Source: Schistosoma mansoni
Lineage: Eukaryota > Platyhelminthes > Trematoda > Strigeidida > Schistosomatidae
Direction: 5' to 3'
NCBI RefSeq assembly: GCF_000237925.1
Contig: NW_017386033.1
Span: forward strand, 806,001 to 870,000
DNA: 64,000 nucleotides
This document shows positions 33,360 to 44,210 of the stretch, in pieces. Under the pieces are notes generated by a model. That model saw only the letters and a list, made by a program, of their open reading frames with translations. It had not been told where the DNA came from and searched no databases. Position numbers and translations under genes: made by a program. The number at the start of each line of letters is the position of its first letter. Within the stretch, counting starts at the first letter, position 1.

Positions 33360-33600
33360 GCTACATTAAGAGAACCACCTAGATTTCTCAGCCACTAACA
33401 GTGGTTATCATTCAGAGCACAGCCAGGTACTCTGTATCTATTAAGATGGCTCAGACTATTGGTCAATTATTTGGTTGGCTGACTCCACGTTTCAGTTTAC
33501 TTCTTCCTAGCTTCCTTCCGATCTACTCCTACATCAACCATCATCACACTTTTAGGTGGGTATATTTTATACACGCCCCAACCATGACAGTTGATAAAAA
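33360..33600 (-). mobile_element. LINE C-terminal fragment, same family as 5665-6190
   Basis: Minus-strand translation gives V-D-V-G-V-D-R-K-E-A-R-K-K, then T-E-T-W-S-Q, L-T-N-S-L-S-H-L-N-R-Y-R-V-P-G. These parallel V-G-V-G-R-K-K-A-R-G-G, T-K-T-W-H-E-S, L-T-S-G-L-G-H-V-G-R-C-R-L-P of the copy at 5.7-6.2 kb. The plus-strand frame here is a shadow. Confidence 0.55.
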
Positions 33601-33604
33601 CCCA

Positions 33605-34260
33605 TCACTTATCAATTTATTTGCGTTAATTACCTGTTACTCTGCACCTAACGTCAGAATCGCCAACTCGATGGCCCCCAAATGTTTAAGAGCAATTCTT
33701 CGAAGACATTAATAAAGAGTTGCAACCTTATAAACTGATTTTCCACTATTATCAAGTACCTTATGTCTAGCTTCAACACTCCTAGTGTTTGTTGGCGTGA
33801 CACTTTTCTTGCAAGCTAATTACGGTATAAATAAACACTTCAAACAAACCACATCGTCTAAGTTCTATGCATTGATTCGACAGGATATAATTTTCTTAAT
33901 AGAAAATATTTTACAAGCAAAGCGTTTGTCATTTTAAGCCAACCCATATTTAAGACGAATCGTTTTTCCTAAAGAACTTCAATAAGCCCAGACTCAGAAT
34001 TCAACTACCAGACATTAGTCAGTCATATGAATTACGGCAGACAAAATTATTCCAGATAACAATAGACTAGTAAAAACCATGCATTATTGCACTTATTTCA
34101 TTGATGAAAGTGATATTACTAAGGCTAATTATTGAGTAAATGAATGTTAGTTTTGTTATAAATTGATAATTATCAACATTTTGTAATATACAGTTCACTT
34201 AATGTGATTTCTGTATTCCAATATTAGATGCCAATATAAAAAGCAATTATTCAGATCTAA
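33605..34260. other. Intergenic, no gene seen
   Basis: Contains GGTATAAATAAACACTTC near 33825, a TATA-plus-signal-like block that might belong to a decayed repeat; no coding frame. Confidence 0.35.
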
Positions 34261-34377
34261 AAGGTTTTTATTCACTTTCGATACATGAATATAATTATTA
34301 TACAGCATTACATTTCTCCTCTTAATAATAATGATAGTAGTAAAGCAGCTTTCACGATTATTTCAATATGTGATATG

Positions 34378-34893
34378 TCATATACCTAACCAGTTATTCG
34401 TTATATTTGTTGCAGCAAGAAACCCTTTGATGTGATTACTAGCATTAGCTGCTTCTTGAAGTTTTGTCTCAAACTTTTCCTCCGTAAGTTCAACACTTTT
34501 CTTATGTTGTTGATGATCTGTGTGATAATCAGATTCGTTCATCATGGATGGTAAACTGGAAAGATTCAAGTGAGACCATGGATTATTTGGGAACTTCATT
34601 CCTTCAATATTAATATTCGTTTTATAATCTTTCGAATGTAAATTAAGCGTTCTATTTTCTGTGTTGATTTCTAGTTCAATGTTTAATGAAAAGTTTGTAT
34701 TCTGGTCTTTTATCCAAGATTTTAGAAACGATGTATTAACATCTCCAAAAAACTGTTTCCCATTTAAATTCTCAGACATATTATAAGAAGCATTTCCAGA
34801 TGATTTGAATGTATAATGTGTTATGTTGTAAACAAATCTATGACTGGATACACGTAAAGCAACTCCTAGCAGATAAAAGTGTAAAATATTCAT
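34378..34893 (-). CDS. Small secreted, heavily N-glycosylated protein of unknown function
   Basis: 171 residues, single exon. Signal peptide about 1-17 (hydrophobic core H-F-Y-L-L-G-V-A-L). The mature part has many N-x-S/T sequons (N-I-T, N-A-S, N-M-S, N-T-S, N-F-S, N-R-T, N-L-S, N-E-S, N-I-T among them), an exceptional density for 150 residues. It lacks the Tyr/Asn repeats of its neighbours and looks like alternating beta strands rather than a disordered chain. The C-terminal third contains E-L-T-E-E-K-F-E-T-K-L-Q-E-A-A-N, a possible helix. AATAAA on the minus strand lies at 34267-34272, 106 bp past the stop. Not a recognised family; I see no TES motif. It lies between the arms of an inverted duplication. 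Confidence 0.65.
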   Translation of the reverse strand: MNILHFYLLGVALRVSSHRFVYNITHYTFKSSGNASYNMSENLNGKQFFGDVNTSFLKSWIKDQNTNFSLNIELEINTENRTLNLHSKDYKTNINIEGMKFPNNPWSHLNLSSLPSMMNESDYHTDHQQHKKSVELTEEKFETKLQEAANASNHIKGFLAATNITNNWLGI

Positions 34894-34929
34894 TTTCGGA
34901 ACCTTTCTTCTAGTGAAATGTTAATTTAT

Positions 34930-34972
34930 GGTGTTGAAGACACTAAATAGTATATGCTGAAATATATATATT

Positions 34973-35017
<45 letters not shown>

Positions 35018-36080
35018 AATCACGTGATAATCAAATCTCAAAGTCGAAAATTACTTCAGATTTAAATTATTCGTTTCGATGTGATTGAATGAAGCACCTT
35101 GATTCCCCATACTAGAAAGTAACAATTCAAACTTCTAGCTAAAGATAAGATTTGGGAATAATTATAATGACATATATACTTTAATGATAATATACCCCAT
35201 ATGAAATCCGGTTATTCTATTCACTATGACAAGAGTTACACTATTTTAAGAGAATATGAATTTGAAATCTCTGATATTTATTCTTGTTTTTATTCTGAAA
35301 AAGCTTAAATTATTTGAAAAGTCAGTTTATATTCTAAACCAAGGATTAGAATGTCCATTATATATCTAAATATGAAGCAGCTAACTGATTGAACTTGATC
35401 ACTTAAACATAATTACTCAATATTCTATTAAAACTATTTAGCAGATATGTCACTTTAACTATATTTTTATACAAGCGTAATATTAATTTATAATCATACT
35501 TGTAGTCTAAAAGTTATCACTTTTTAAACCATGCAAACCATTTTATCTGCTCAGGATAGAGTTCGATGGGGAATGTTGGTAGGTGGCTAATGTTATTCCA
35601 CGATGGGTAACAAGATTAAGTAAGTAAATCATTTTATCATCTAAATACTCGTTTCATATTTTCATTCTTTGATTATTTTGATTACAGCTGATTACCTCTA
35701 AAATGGGAATAAAGATATTGATAGGTCAGTAAATATTTAAATATCTCTTTCTTGTCGAATATTGAACACTGAATAAAACATATTCAGTGTTTAGTTTAAT
35801 TGCATTGATAGACAGATACATGTACAACTAGAGTTTTCATTTGATTGGTTATAATTTACAACTATGTTGCATTCTATTAGTAATGACAAGACCTTGCGAG
35901 AAATAATAACAACTAACTAATTGATCGGTGTACTTTTGTAAAATGTTAACCGTGTTCAAATATATTCTTGCCATTATCAATATGGGGATTTTTGGAGGTT
36001 GTGGTATTTTCACTAATGAATTCCATCATGACAATAATTCTGTTAAGCTTTTTATTTTAAAATTTTCTGTTTAAATTTAG
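34930..36080. other. Intergenic with (AT)n run and an RTE 3'-end scrap
   Basis: An AT run at about 34974-35013 lies just upstream of the minus-strand gene. At 35560-35625 the plus strand matches the RTE LINE terminus (GGGGAATGTTGGTAGGTGGC ... AAGTAAGTAA). Otherwise nothing recognised. Confidence 0.5.
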
Positions 36081-36095
36081 GATATGAGGTAAAGG

Positions 36096-36580
36096 CGGAG
36101 TTGTGGTGAATGTTGAGTTTTGACTGAAATCATGAATCGATCAATGTTAGGCCACCAACGAAAACCTAGGGACACTGGACGGCCAGTTCGTCTTAGTATG
36201 GGACTTCTCAGAAATGCGCACCCACGATCCCATGTGAGGGACTCCAACCCAGAACATTCAGTCTCGCACGGCCACCTAACTTCCAGACCAGTGAGCCTAC
36301 ATCTGGCGGTGTTAATTTCTAACCTCAACCAATCCACGAAACTGCACAATCATCCTCCATTGTCTTCAGATAGAGACTGCATCAAACCCGACACGGTTAG
36401 ACTCCATTGATTACGGCTTCTCAATAGAACTCCGAGAATTTCCTCACGGATCTATTCACTAGTCAGCATATAATTATTATCGGTATAGCCGTGATCAGTG
36501 GAGTTCAATCGTTGCGGATGTGAGGCGCATACCCACCTAAGAGAATGAAAGATGGTCGATCGATATGGTAGATCGATTGA
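36096..36580. mobile_element. SINE pair (pair 5): full minus copy plus short plus-strand 5' piece
   Basis: The minus copy 36096-36475 is nearly complete: leader, GTTAGAAATTAACACCG, A box GGCTCACTGGTCT, B-box remnant, hammerhead block with core CTGAGAA and GAACTGG, and the 3' body. A plus-strand leader fragment (36487-36580, GCCGTGATCAGTGGAGTTCAA) follows head-to-head. This copy and 39975-40312 share AGACGAACTGGCC and form a subfamily in which the hammerhead core was already damaged before it spread. Confidence 0.65.
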
Positions 36581-36589
36581 ACTTTTGAA

Positions 36590-37370
36590 AAACGTTAAAA
36601 CAATAACTACTTATTGCAAAATTACTCATGTTTACGATTGTTTGTTCAGTTTTATTCATCCGTACAGCATTTTCAAATCACTAAACTTAATGCAAACCTC
36701 TATGTAATATGAGCAACAAGAATAAATTTGTGCACTCATCTCTGAAGCATACAACAGGTGTGATAGATAGTGGTAAAGCTTAGTTCCTCAAGCTAAAAGT
36801 AATCCGAACCCATAACGTAATGATTGGAATTCGAATTATCCATAGACCACCCTCCTAATATAATAATCACACCAGCTCATTACATATAAAATATAAAATC
36901 TATCTGTCGAGTTAAAATAGATGATGCATTATAGAACTAATCGAAAAACAATATTAACCTTCAGTTTTTATCATTCAATGAATTTCAAGCGTAGGCAAAA
37001 ATGAAACCTTCGGGTAACATGAAAATATGTAAGTCATCTTACAGGTAATGTTTTTACTCACTTCAAATTATATCAAAAAAATATCTGTCAAATAAGCCTA
37101 ACTATTCAACTTATGAATGAATAAAAACGAAGCATTGAAGTGTTACCCTAAAATAGGATAAAGATAATGTGTAACAACAAAATAAACTGTTACTATTACA
37201 GACAAGAATTTGAAGGACCTACATAATTTACATAGCAAAGCATAATATCTATCTATTCAACCAAGTGGAATATCTCTGTATCATCTTTTACATTGATAAA
37301 CAATTGAGAAGACAAGTGATATATTATATGTTTTATAGGTAATGAAAATGTGAATAGCAATAACCTATTA
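36590..37370. other. Intergenic, no gene seen
   Basis: AT-rich. The TTTATT at 37375-37380 is the minus-strand AATAAA of the next gene. Confidence 0.4.
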
Positions 37371-37482
37371 CGTATTTATTATTATGTGACCTAAAATATG
37401 GATACATAATCTAAAGATATTATATTATTAATATGTCAGCTTATAAAACAATAAATAATGTTGTTATATACGGAGTTCAGTG

Positions 37483-38154
37483 TCAAAATGTAAAATCATC
37501 GTTATCAGGTCTCGTGGTAGTACGACGTGATTCAGATTCTTGTCTGTCATCATCGTCTTCTGCATTGTTACCTGAATACTCATTATATTTATTTGGTTTC
37601 ACTCCGTTATATTGATAATCATAATTTGTATTTGGTTGATAATCATCCCAATTATATAATATACGGTCATGATATTTGAACTTAGGACTTTTGAGTTTTA
37701 GATAAGCATAATAATCAGGCGCCTGTGTTTGATGATTACCATTATCTGAAGTTTGATAACTATCATAACCTCCAGCATTATAATTGTTGTCATTATCAAC
37801 ATTGTTATAATCATCATGATCATTTCCATAATAATTATTTCCTTCATTACTTTCATATTGTTTATGGGGATTTGGAAGATAACTATAATCGGAATGTTCT
37901 TCATATTTTCCTGGTTCTTTAACATCATCATATCTATCATTCGAATAGTAATTATCTTCTTTTCCATTATTATTATTATTATTATTATTATTATCATAAT
38001 AAGAGGAGTATTCATCAGAATTGTCATAGTTTCCATGGGAATAATAATTTTTAGGTTTATCCGAACCAAAAAATTTATCAAAATCATCTTTTTCACCACT
38101 ATAAATAGATGTTACGAATGTGAGAAAATATAAAAACCAAACAAATCTCATCAT
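37483..38154 (-). CDS. Secreted acidic Tyr/Asn/Asp-rich protein, eggshell-precursor-like
   Basis: 223 residues, single exon. Signal peptide 1-19 (M-M-R-F-V-W-F-L-Y-F ... S-I-Y-S). The mature chain is Tyr/Asp/Asn/Ser/Gly-rich with nine consecutive Asn near 55-63 encoded by an AAT repeat. A more regular stretch, Y-Y-A-Y-L-K-L-K-S-P-K-F-K-Y-H-D-R, lies near residues 150-166. The C-terminus is acidic, then R-R-T-T-T-R and D-D-F-T-F. Two adjacent Met codons start the frame; the first is used here. AATAAA (minus) at 37375-37380, about 100 bp past the stop. The upstream 250 bp and the signal peptide are duplicated in inverted orientation at 32749-33058. Same broad group as the 24.9 and 60.5 kb genes. 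Function inferred from composition: sticky, tyrosine-rich, cross-linkable. No TES domain. Confidence 0.75.
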   Translation of the reverse strand: MMRFVWFLYFLTFVTSIYSGEKDDFDKFFGSDKPKNYYSHGNYDNSDEYSSYYDNNNNNNNNNGKEDNYYSNDRYDDVKEPGKYEEHSDYSYLPNPHKQYESNEGNNYYGNDHDDYNNVDNDNNYNAGGYDSYQTSDNGNHQTQAPDYYAYLKLKSPKFKYHDRILYNWDDYQPNTNYDYQYNGVKPNKYNEYSGNNAEDDDDRQESESRRTTTRPDNDDFTF

Positions 38155-38408
38155 TTCACTCTATTCAAATACAAATTTTATTTACCTAATAAATTGATAA
38201 AGTTTGTGATTATAAACTTAATAGACTGTTGAAAGTTCAACTCTTTTATTCATTTGTTTAATGCATTGATATATTCGTAGATAAATAAAAATTGAATTTA
38301 CGTAGCAATGAAATTTTGATTGCACTGATAAGATTTGAATACTTACATATTTATTTGTTGATTGAAATCGATATGATTTATTTAAACAAAATATATACAT
38401 GTGAATAA
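38099..38408 (-). repeat. Right arm of the inverted duplication (parent copy)
   Basis: Upstream region and first codons of the gene at 37483-38154; see 32749-33058 for the inverted, truncated copy. A SINE pair inserted only 16 bp beyond the arm's end. Confidence 0.85.
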
Positions 38409-38424
38409 TGGTTTTTGTGATATA

Positions 38425-38884
38425 ATCAGAAGGGGTTTTGTGGAGATTTCAGTAGTTTCATAGTTGAAATCATGAGTTAATCGAAGCTAGACCACCATGG
38501 AAAACGTGGAAGCACTGCTTGACGGCCGTTTCGTCCTAGTATGGGACTTCTCAGCAATGTGCATCCACGATCCCGCTTCGCGAGATATATATCCTGGAGT
38601 TCTAGTGAGAAGCAGTGACCAGTAGAGTTCAACTACGTCTGTTGTGAGATAAAAACTCACTGAAGACAATTGGTGAATGGTTGCTCAAACTTCGTGGATT
38701 GGTTGAAGTTGGACATTAACACTGTTGGATGCCGGCTCATTGGTCTATCGGTTAATTGCTCTGGAGCGAGACTGGTGGGTCCTGGGTTCGAATCTCGCTC
38801 GCGAGGCGGGATCATGGATGCTCACTGCCGAGTCGTCCCATAATAGGACGAGTTGGTCGTCCAGTGCTTCCAGGTTTTTCATCG
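38425..38884. mobile_element. Head-to-head SINE pair with exact 11-bp direct repeats (pair 6)
   Basis: The minus arm runs from about 38425 to 38585 (tail CAGAAGGGGTTTTGTGGAG, hammerhead core CTGAGAA). The plus arm begins at about 38586 with the leader, then A box GGCTCATTGGTCTA, B box GGTTCGAATCTCGC and a decayed hammerhead, ending at CCAGGTTTTTCATCG. TTTGTGATATA flanks the whole unit at 38414-38424 and 38885-38895. The plus arm lacks the last ~80 bp of tail, yet the direct repeat lies immediately beyond it. Confidence 0.7.
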
Positions 38885-38899
38885 TTTGTGATATAGTTT

Positions 38900-39675
38900 A
38901 GTATATACCTTACATTGATAATATAAAGTATTAAGCTTATGTAATAATTATTTTTTATTAAACTTTAACAAGTCAAGACTATTCTAATAATAAATACAAC
39001 ATACTATGGGTTTTATCATACTACTGTTTCCGTTGAATTATATATCCTTCCAATGAGTTCTACATCTAATAGAGTAATCACCATTGACTTTACAGTTAAT
39101 TAATGACAAGTAAAATCAAGTCTCCATTCAATATCTATGTTATTTAAGTGGTACTATTTTAAGCGTACTTTACAACATTATGCTTCACAAAGCAACTGAA
39201 GAAAAGAAACATCTGCTTTCTACGTGAATGTGAAATTATTGTTTTAAACAGACTTTCAACAGTAATTCTGAGATAAAGCATTCATTCTTCTTACATTTAT
39301 TAAATTGGTTATGGTATTTTGTAAAAGTCCAAAACAAACTGAGTCACTGTTAACTAAGTGAGAATTACAACTACAGATTAGAATGTAAGCTGAAAAATAA
39401 CAGTGAAATCCACAAAATTACACCTCCACAATTGTCGTCAGTTGAATGTAGAATTAAACCAATTCATTCAGGAACTTTATGTGAGATAGTAAACCTACTT
39501 AATAACAATCATGTAGTACATAAGATGGTGCTGAATTTTGACGACATTTAACACCAAATTGCATTAATATGAATATTTCATACTACTTCATAAACGCTGT
39601 TTTAGAATCCAAGAAGAACTTTTTTTCATTTGGACGAATTTTTAAAGTTTTAAAATAACCCATTGTGTCATTGAA
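38900..39675. other. Intergenic, no gene seen
   Basis: AT-rich; nothing recognised. Confidence 0.4.
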
Positions 39676-39679
39676 TAAA

Positions 39680-39907
39680 AATAAAGAGAATTCAGCGAAG
39701 AAAGTTTTCTTTTCGACGAAATCATTTACTTAAGCTGTACATTCGTATTTATAGTTTTATGGAAAATATATGTCTATAGAAGGATAGAATAAATTGCATC
39801 ATAAATTGATTCGAGATTCCACGTAAATGTAAATACGAATGTACAGCTTACGTAAATGATTTCGTCGGGAAGAAAAGTTTCTACGCTGAATTCTCTTTAT
39901 TTTAAAG
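39680..39907. mobile_element. Fold-back (long terminal inverted repeat) element, 228 bp
   Basis: Ends of about 66 bp (39682-39747 and 39838-39905) are inverted copies: AGAGAATTCAGCG / CGCTGAATTCTCT, then TTTCTTTTCGACGAAATCAT and AGCTGTACATTCGTA. The 90-bp interior has no coding. Each arm shows CAGC ... GAA-palindrome-C-GCTG in hammerhead order, with the CTGATGA box degraded. A related arm lies at 21370-21440 and a longer relative at 46027-46307. Confidence 0.7.
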
Positions 39908-39974
39908 TTTTAATTTATTTAATTTTCAACAAATGAAGTTTAGAAATCAGTCCAAACGTTTATACTATTTAACT

Positions 39975-40312
39975 TCAGTGAGAAGCCGTGATCAGTGGAG
40001 TCCAACCATGTCGGGTTTGATGCGGTTACTAACCGAAGACAATGGATGATGGTTGTGTAATTTCGTGGATTGGTTGAGGTTAGACATTAACACCGCCAGA
40101 TGTAGGCTCACTGATCTGGAAGTTAGGTGGTCATACGAGACTGAATGTTCTGGTTTGGAATCCAGCAAGTGGGATCGTGGGTGTGCACTTCTGAGAAGTC
40201 CCATACTAAGACGAACTGGCCATCCAGTGCTTCCAGGTTTCTGATAGTTGTCTAATATTTACCGGTTCATAATCTCAAAGAAATTCGACAGTCTCCACAA
40301 TTCCAAACTGAG
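39975..40312 (+). mobile_element. Hammerhead SINE, nearly full length, same subfamily as 36.1 kb
   Basis: Leader GAGAAGCCGTGATCAGTGGAG, TTAGACATTAACACCG, A box GGCTCACTGATCT, B-box remnant, hammerhead block with CTGAGAA and GAACTGG, then the 3' body to GACAGTCTCCACAATTCC. Confidence 0.7.
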
Positions 40313-40314
40313 AT

Positions 40315-41150
40315 TTTTTCAAAAGAATATACCATTATTTCTTCGATCTTATTGTGTTTCATTCATAACTTCACCATGAGTCACCGTTAACTTAAACAAT
40401 AATTCAAATCTCTTCATCGATATCAAGTCGAAGTTAATGTCACGTTTCAGAAAAGATATACTTCAAACTAAATCGAATTTCATCAAACGCATTCCGTTGA
40501 AACAGAAAAGAGCATTACACAAAGGTTAGGTCCTGTTACAGATCTTTCCAAAAATCTTAATGATTCATTTGACATATATTCTAGTAGTACGAAAAACGAG
40601 GAGAAACAAGTAAAATATTGATCTATTCAAAGGGCTAGATAATCATAAATTTCAATCTGATTATCCTGGCAACTGTAACTAGTAATATTTTTATCGAATC
40701 TTCTGTTAATCCAATTAAGACTGAACTAGATGTTTTAACATAAAATTCAAAATTTTTTGTAACATTTAGATATATGATTCACTGAAAGACAAATTTCCAT
40801 CTTCTGAATCTATTTGTCCAGATATAAGAATTGGTTGTTCAAACAAAGGTTGAACTATAAATATTTAAGTACACACTGATTGACTTTTGTAACTATTTTA
40901 AAAGCAACAACCACCATATAAATATTATGTAGACTCGAAAACATTGAGAATCCATAAGAAAACTAAAATCAAAAGACTTCAATAATCACGAAACTTAATA
41001 AAAGATCAGATATTGTAATTTCAAACAAGATCATTATAATGGAAAAGATGAATCTTCTGACAAATGATCAAACTAAATTCTCAAGAATTGGATAATGTAA
41101 GGACTTGACTGAAAAGACCAAGTGTCAGCTAATCACGACATTACAATTTC
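40315..41150. other. Intergenic, possibly decayed PLE upstream sequence
   Basis: No gene. A decayed Penelope-like RT region follows, so part of this may be its flank. Confidence 0.35.
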
Positions 41151-42000
41151 TCAATCTACCTATTATGTACTAAAAACTTCATAAAGCAATATTCCACAAC
41201 CATATGATCTACCGAAATTTCAAAAACCAGGGTTTCCTTTATATCCGATTACAGGTACATCAGAATTACTGTATCACTCAGCAAAAAAATAGTTAATGAA
41301 ATTGTTTGAATCATTACACCAAGACTTGTTTAAACGCAGTATTGACGACGTAATTGAATTTGTTGGTGTAATAAAAACTATGGATTCAAGAGATAACACT
41401 ATGTCATCTCTAGACACAATATATGTATTTAAAATAATCTACTGACCAAAACAACTAATTATATAAGCGAATAAATTCCAGAAAAAACAACAATACTTGT
41501 CCCAACAAAGGAAACAAAGAAGCTTCTGACTAAACCCATGATTAAAGTTCACTTCATGTTGGACAACAAACTCTAAAGTCAAATAGACGGTTCCATTGGA
41601 AAGATTTCATTGTCATTCTGGATAACATGACTGTAATATTTTGCCTTTTTTAAGTCTTGTTATCAGAATTTATTCTTATATTTCTGTGGATTTTCTCATT
41701 CGGTTGACCTATGAATATATGGTTGACTGACAATTTCCATATGGATTATCTGAACGAATTTGCACAAGGCTTATGGCATACCTAAAAACCTTACTGCATC
41801 CATGATATTACCAAGAATGTCAATGAATGTTTTGCAATTAAACTATCTAGCTTAAAAAAACATACTATCACATCAACTACCTTAAGTTCAAGTACTTTTT
41901 GTCATTTCAAAGAGGACACAGTAATTGAAGATAGAGAAGTGGAAACTTTGCACTTAAATTTTAAACAAATTCGAACATATTCACTATTTAAAGAAAAGCA
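41150..42000 (+). mobile_element. Decayed Penelope-like reverse transcriptase region
   Basis: Broken-frame translation gives, in order, a phrase like N-x-G-F-P-L-Y-P-I-T-G-T-S-E-L-L-Y-H-S (about 41228-41280), F-V-G-V-I-K-T-M-D-S-R-D-N-T-M-S-S-L-D-T (about 41358-41420), and D-N-K-L ... Q-I-D-G-S-I-G (about 41560-41605). In Penelope-like RTs the corresponding order is K-P-x-x-P-L-R-P-I, F-V-x-x-I-x-x-x-x-x-x-D-x-x-x-S-L-D-V, and F-x-x-x-Y-x-Q-I-D-G-V-x-M-G-S-P. Many stops; clearly dead. The RT YxDD region is not recognisable. Confidence 0.5.
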
Positions 42001-42261
42001 ATATTGTTAAAAACGATATCATTTAAAGCCTAAACTCATTGCTAACACCCAACAGGGCTTGATCAAGTGGAACAATAAAATGTTACATAACTCATTCCTA
42101 AGTATTGAGTAAATTCTATTTAATGTTTAATTGTTTACGGCATTGAATAAATTATCGCTGAAAGTCGAGTCCTATCAATCAACGAATGAAGTCCTTAAAA
42201 TGGTTCGACAAATAAAATGTTAAATGAATATAAATACTATTTGAAAAAAGCAGTAATGAAG

Positions 42262-42525
42262 TGTAAATAAATAATATATTTGTAATATCCCAATGGGTAG
42301 AAAAATTAGATTTTATGATGTTTCGTAACTCAGTGTAATCCACTTCTTCAAAGAATTAATAACCAAATTAAAATTAATCCAAGTTTAAATAATACAGCGG
42401 AACAACCTGAATATTATGGTTATCTATTCTATGAAGAAGTGGCTTACACTGAGTTACGAAACGTCAGAAAATCCTAATTTTTTCTACTCATTGAGATATT
42501 ACAAACATATTATTTATTTATAATA
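42262..42525. mobile_element. Fold-back element with hammerhead-like arms, 264 bp
   Basis: Arms of about 92 bp (42262-42352 and 42430-42525) are imperfect inverted copies: AAATAAATAATAT..TTGTAATATC, CCAATGGGTAGAAAAA, CGTAACTCAGTGTAA.CCACTTCTTCA. On the plus strand, the right arm reads TTCT, ATGAAGA, stem GTGGCTTA/TGAGTTAC, GAA, ACGT, C, AGAA, that is stem I, core, stem II, GAA, loopless stem III and cleavage base of a hammerhead with only C3 changed. Interior noncoding. A single arm occurs at 27755-27900. Confidence 0.65.
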
Positions 42526-42533
42526 ATCAACCT

Positions 42534-42765
42534 TATGGATCGGTTGAAGTTAGACATTAACACCATCGGATGCCGGCTCAGTAGTCTATCGGTTAAGTGC
42601 TCTGGTGCGAGACTGGTAGGTCCTGAGTTGAAATCTCGCGAGATGAGATTGTGGATGCGCACTGCTGAGGAGTCTCACAATGGGACGAAACGGCCGTCAA
42701 GCAGTACTTCCAGGTTTTCCATGGTGGTCTAGCTTCAATTGACTCATGCTTTCAATTATAACAAT
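42534..42765 (+). mobile_element. Hammerhead SINE, 5' leader missing
   Basis: Starts near TTAGACATTAACACC, A box GGCTCAGTAGTCTA, B box GAGTTGAAATCTCGC, hammerhead block with intact CTGAGGA, GAA and ACGGCCGT C. However, AAG is inserted before the stem I partner, as also at 26306, which weakens stem I pairing. Confidence 0.7.
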
Positions 42766-42769
42766 CTAC

Positions 42770-43430
42770 CCAATGCTCAATTTATTCGAACTTATCAAGT
42801 CAAACCTTGGTAACGATACCTAGTAATGAAGTATGTTTGTATTTTATTCTCACAAAATGTTGTCTTGCTAATTTATACAGCCTCAATTTTCACAATGAAA
42901 TAATGAGCTAACACTTTTTATTATATAGAATTTCTAGTACTGAAATTTTATCTGTGCTGTTTAGTTATTCAAATCCAAACCTTAAAGAAAGAATGAATTC
43001 CTCTATGACTGATGATAATTTTTATTGAGTACTTGAGCGTTGTAAGTATAATAAAATCCATATACTAGTACCCTACAAATATCTGATGTCACTAAATCAG
43101 TTACTACGAATTTTATTCATTTTTATTTGTAAAGGTTGACATTTGATTAGTTTTTTTTGATACATAGGCTACTTCAGAAGATTTCTTAATATTAACTGAA
43201 CAATAAGCATCAGCCGTGGTATCCAGGTATATGCAATGAAAAACTGTATAAAAGACCAACTGTTCATCATAAACTCAACTTACAACCATTATTTCAAAAT
43301 CTAGTTGGATATTTATTATTACCTTGTATCAGTTTAATAAAACACTTTACAACCCATCATAATTTAGTAGCTATGCACTGATGAAATTGGATGGTAAATA
43401 GGAAATATCGCAAACTATTGAATGATAACT
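42770..43430. other. Intergenic, no gene seen
   Basis: AT-rich; nothing recognised. Confidence 0.4.
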
Positions 43431-43434
43431 TGGT

Positions 43435-44090
43435 GATTTATAGGTTAAACATCTTCAATGGAATTCAAATGTCGTAGGTTTGAACCCCGGTTATGACTGT
43501 GCATGGAGCTGTTTCTTAGCTCTATTTTAGGAAAAAATAGGAACCCAGTGCTTCTTGAGCTTCACTTGTTCTTTACTCAGGATTAATGAATGATATGAAC
43601 TACAAAAGTCAACAATCTCCACAAAATTATTATGCAAATAATTCTAATTTGTTTTTGGTTTGGAGTAAACATTACCATTTGACAACTTCTTATCACTGAA
43701 TTCTTGTCATCATTATTATATATGCTTGACAAATACCATAAAGCTAATAACTACAATGAATTTGGTCTTTGTCGTTATTACCACGTTCATAAGGAGATTA
43801 TTGAAGTTAGGAAACAATTGGATATTCACAACTTCGCAGCTGGGAATCGAATTCAAGTCTTTCGGCCTCTCATAGGAATGTCAAACCTTCAGACCACTAA
43901 GCTGAGATCTATTGGCGTACAAGTTCAAGTTCAATCAATCCACGGTATTTTAAGACCATTTTTCATTGTCTTCAATGAGTACCTTACTTACATCTTACAC
44001 AATTGAATTCCATCTGATTTCTCATTAGAACTCCGATAATTTTCCCTCCAATCTAGTCACTACTGAGCACATGATAATTGTCAGAAAAAA
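43435..44090. mobile_element. Two diverged SINE relics in opposite orientation
   Basis: A plus relic at 43435-43630 keeps a B-box-like GGTTTGAACCCCGG, an AACCCAGTGCTTCTTGAG remnant of stem I and body, and the tail CAACAATCTCCACAAAA. A minus relic at 43840-44090 keeps the B-box region, CAGACCACTAAGCTGAGATC (A box reversed), CAATCAATCCACGG and the leader end. The frame 43704-44006 overlaps the relic and is not a gene. Confidence 0.5.
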
Positions 44091-44210
44091 AACCAAACGT
44101 TCTTTAAACAATTTATTTTAATTATTATGTGTTCACTTTACAAACTAGTATTAGACTTTTTCTGATAATATCTTACTTATTATTAGTCAAACTGAATTTT
44201 TCTTATTTTT

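Noticed and set aside
33720-33900. Second possible LTR end (TATAAATAAA with downstream CA-rich block)
   Set aside because: No clear boundaries, flanking duplication or matching partner in the window.
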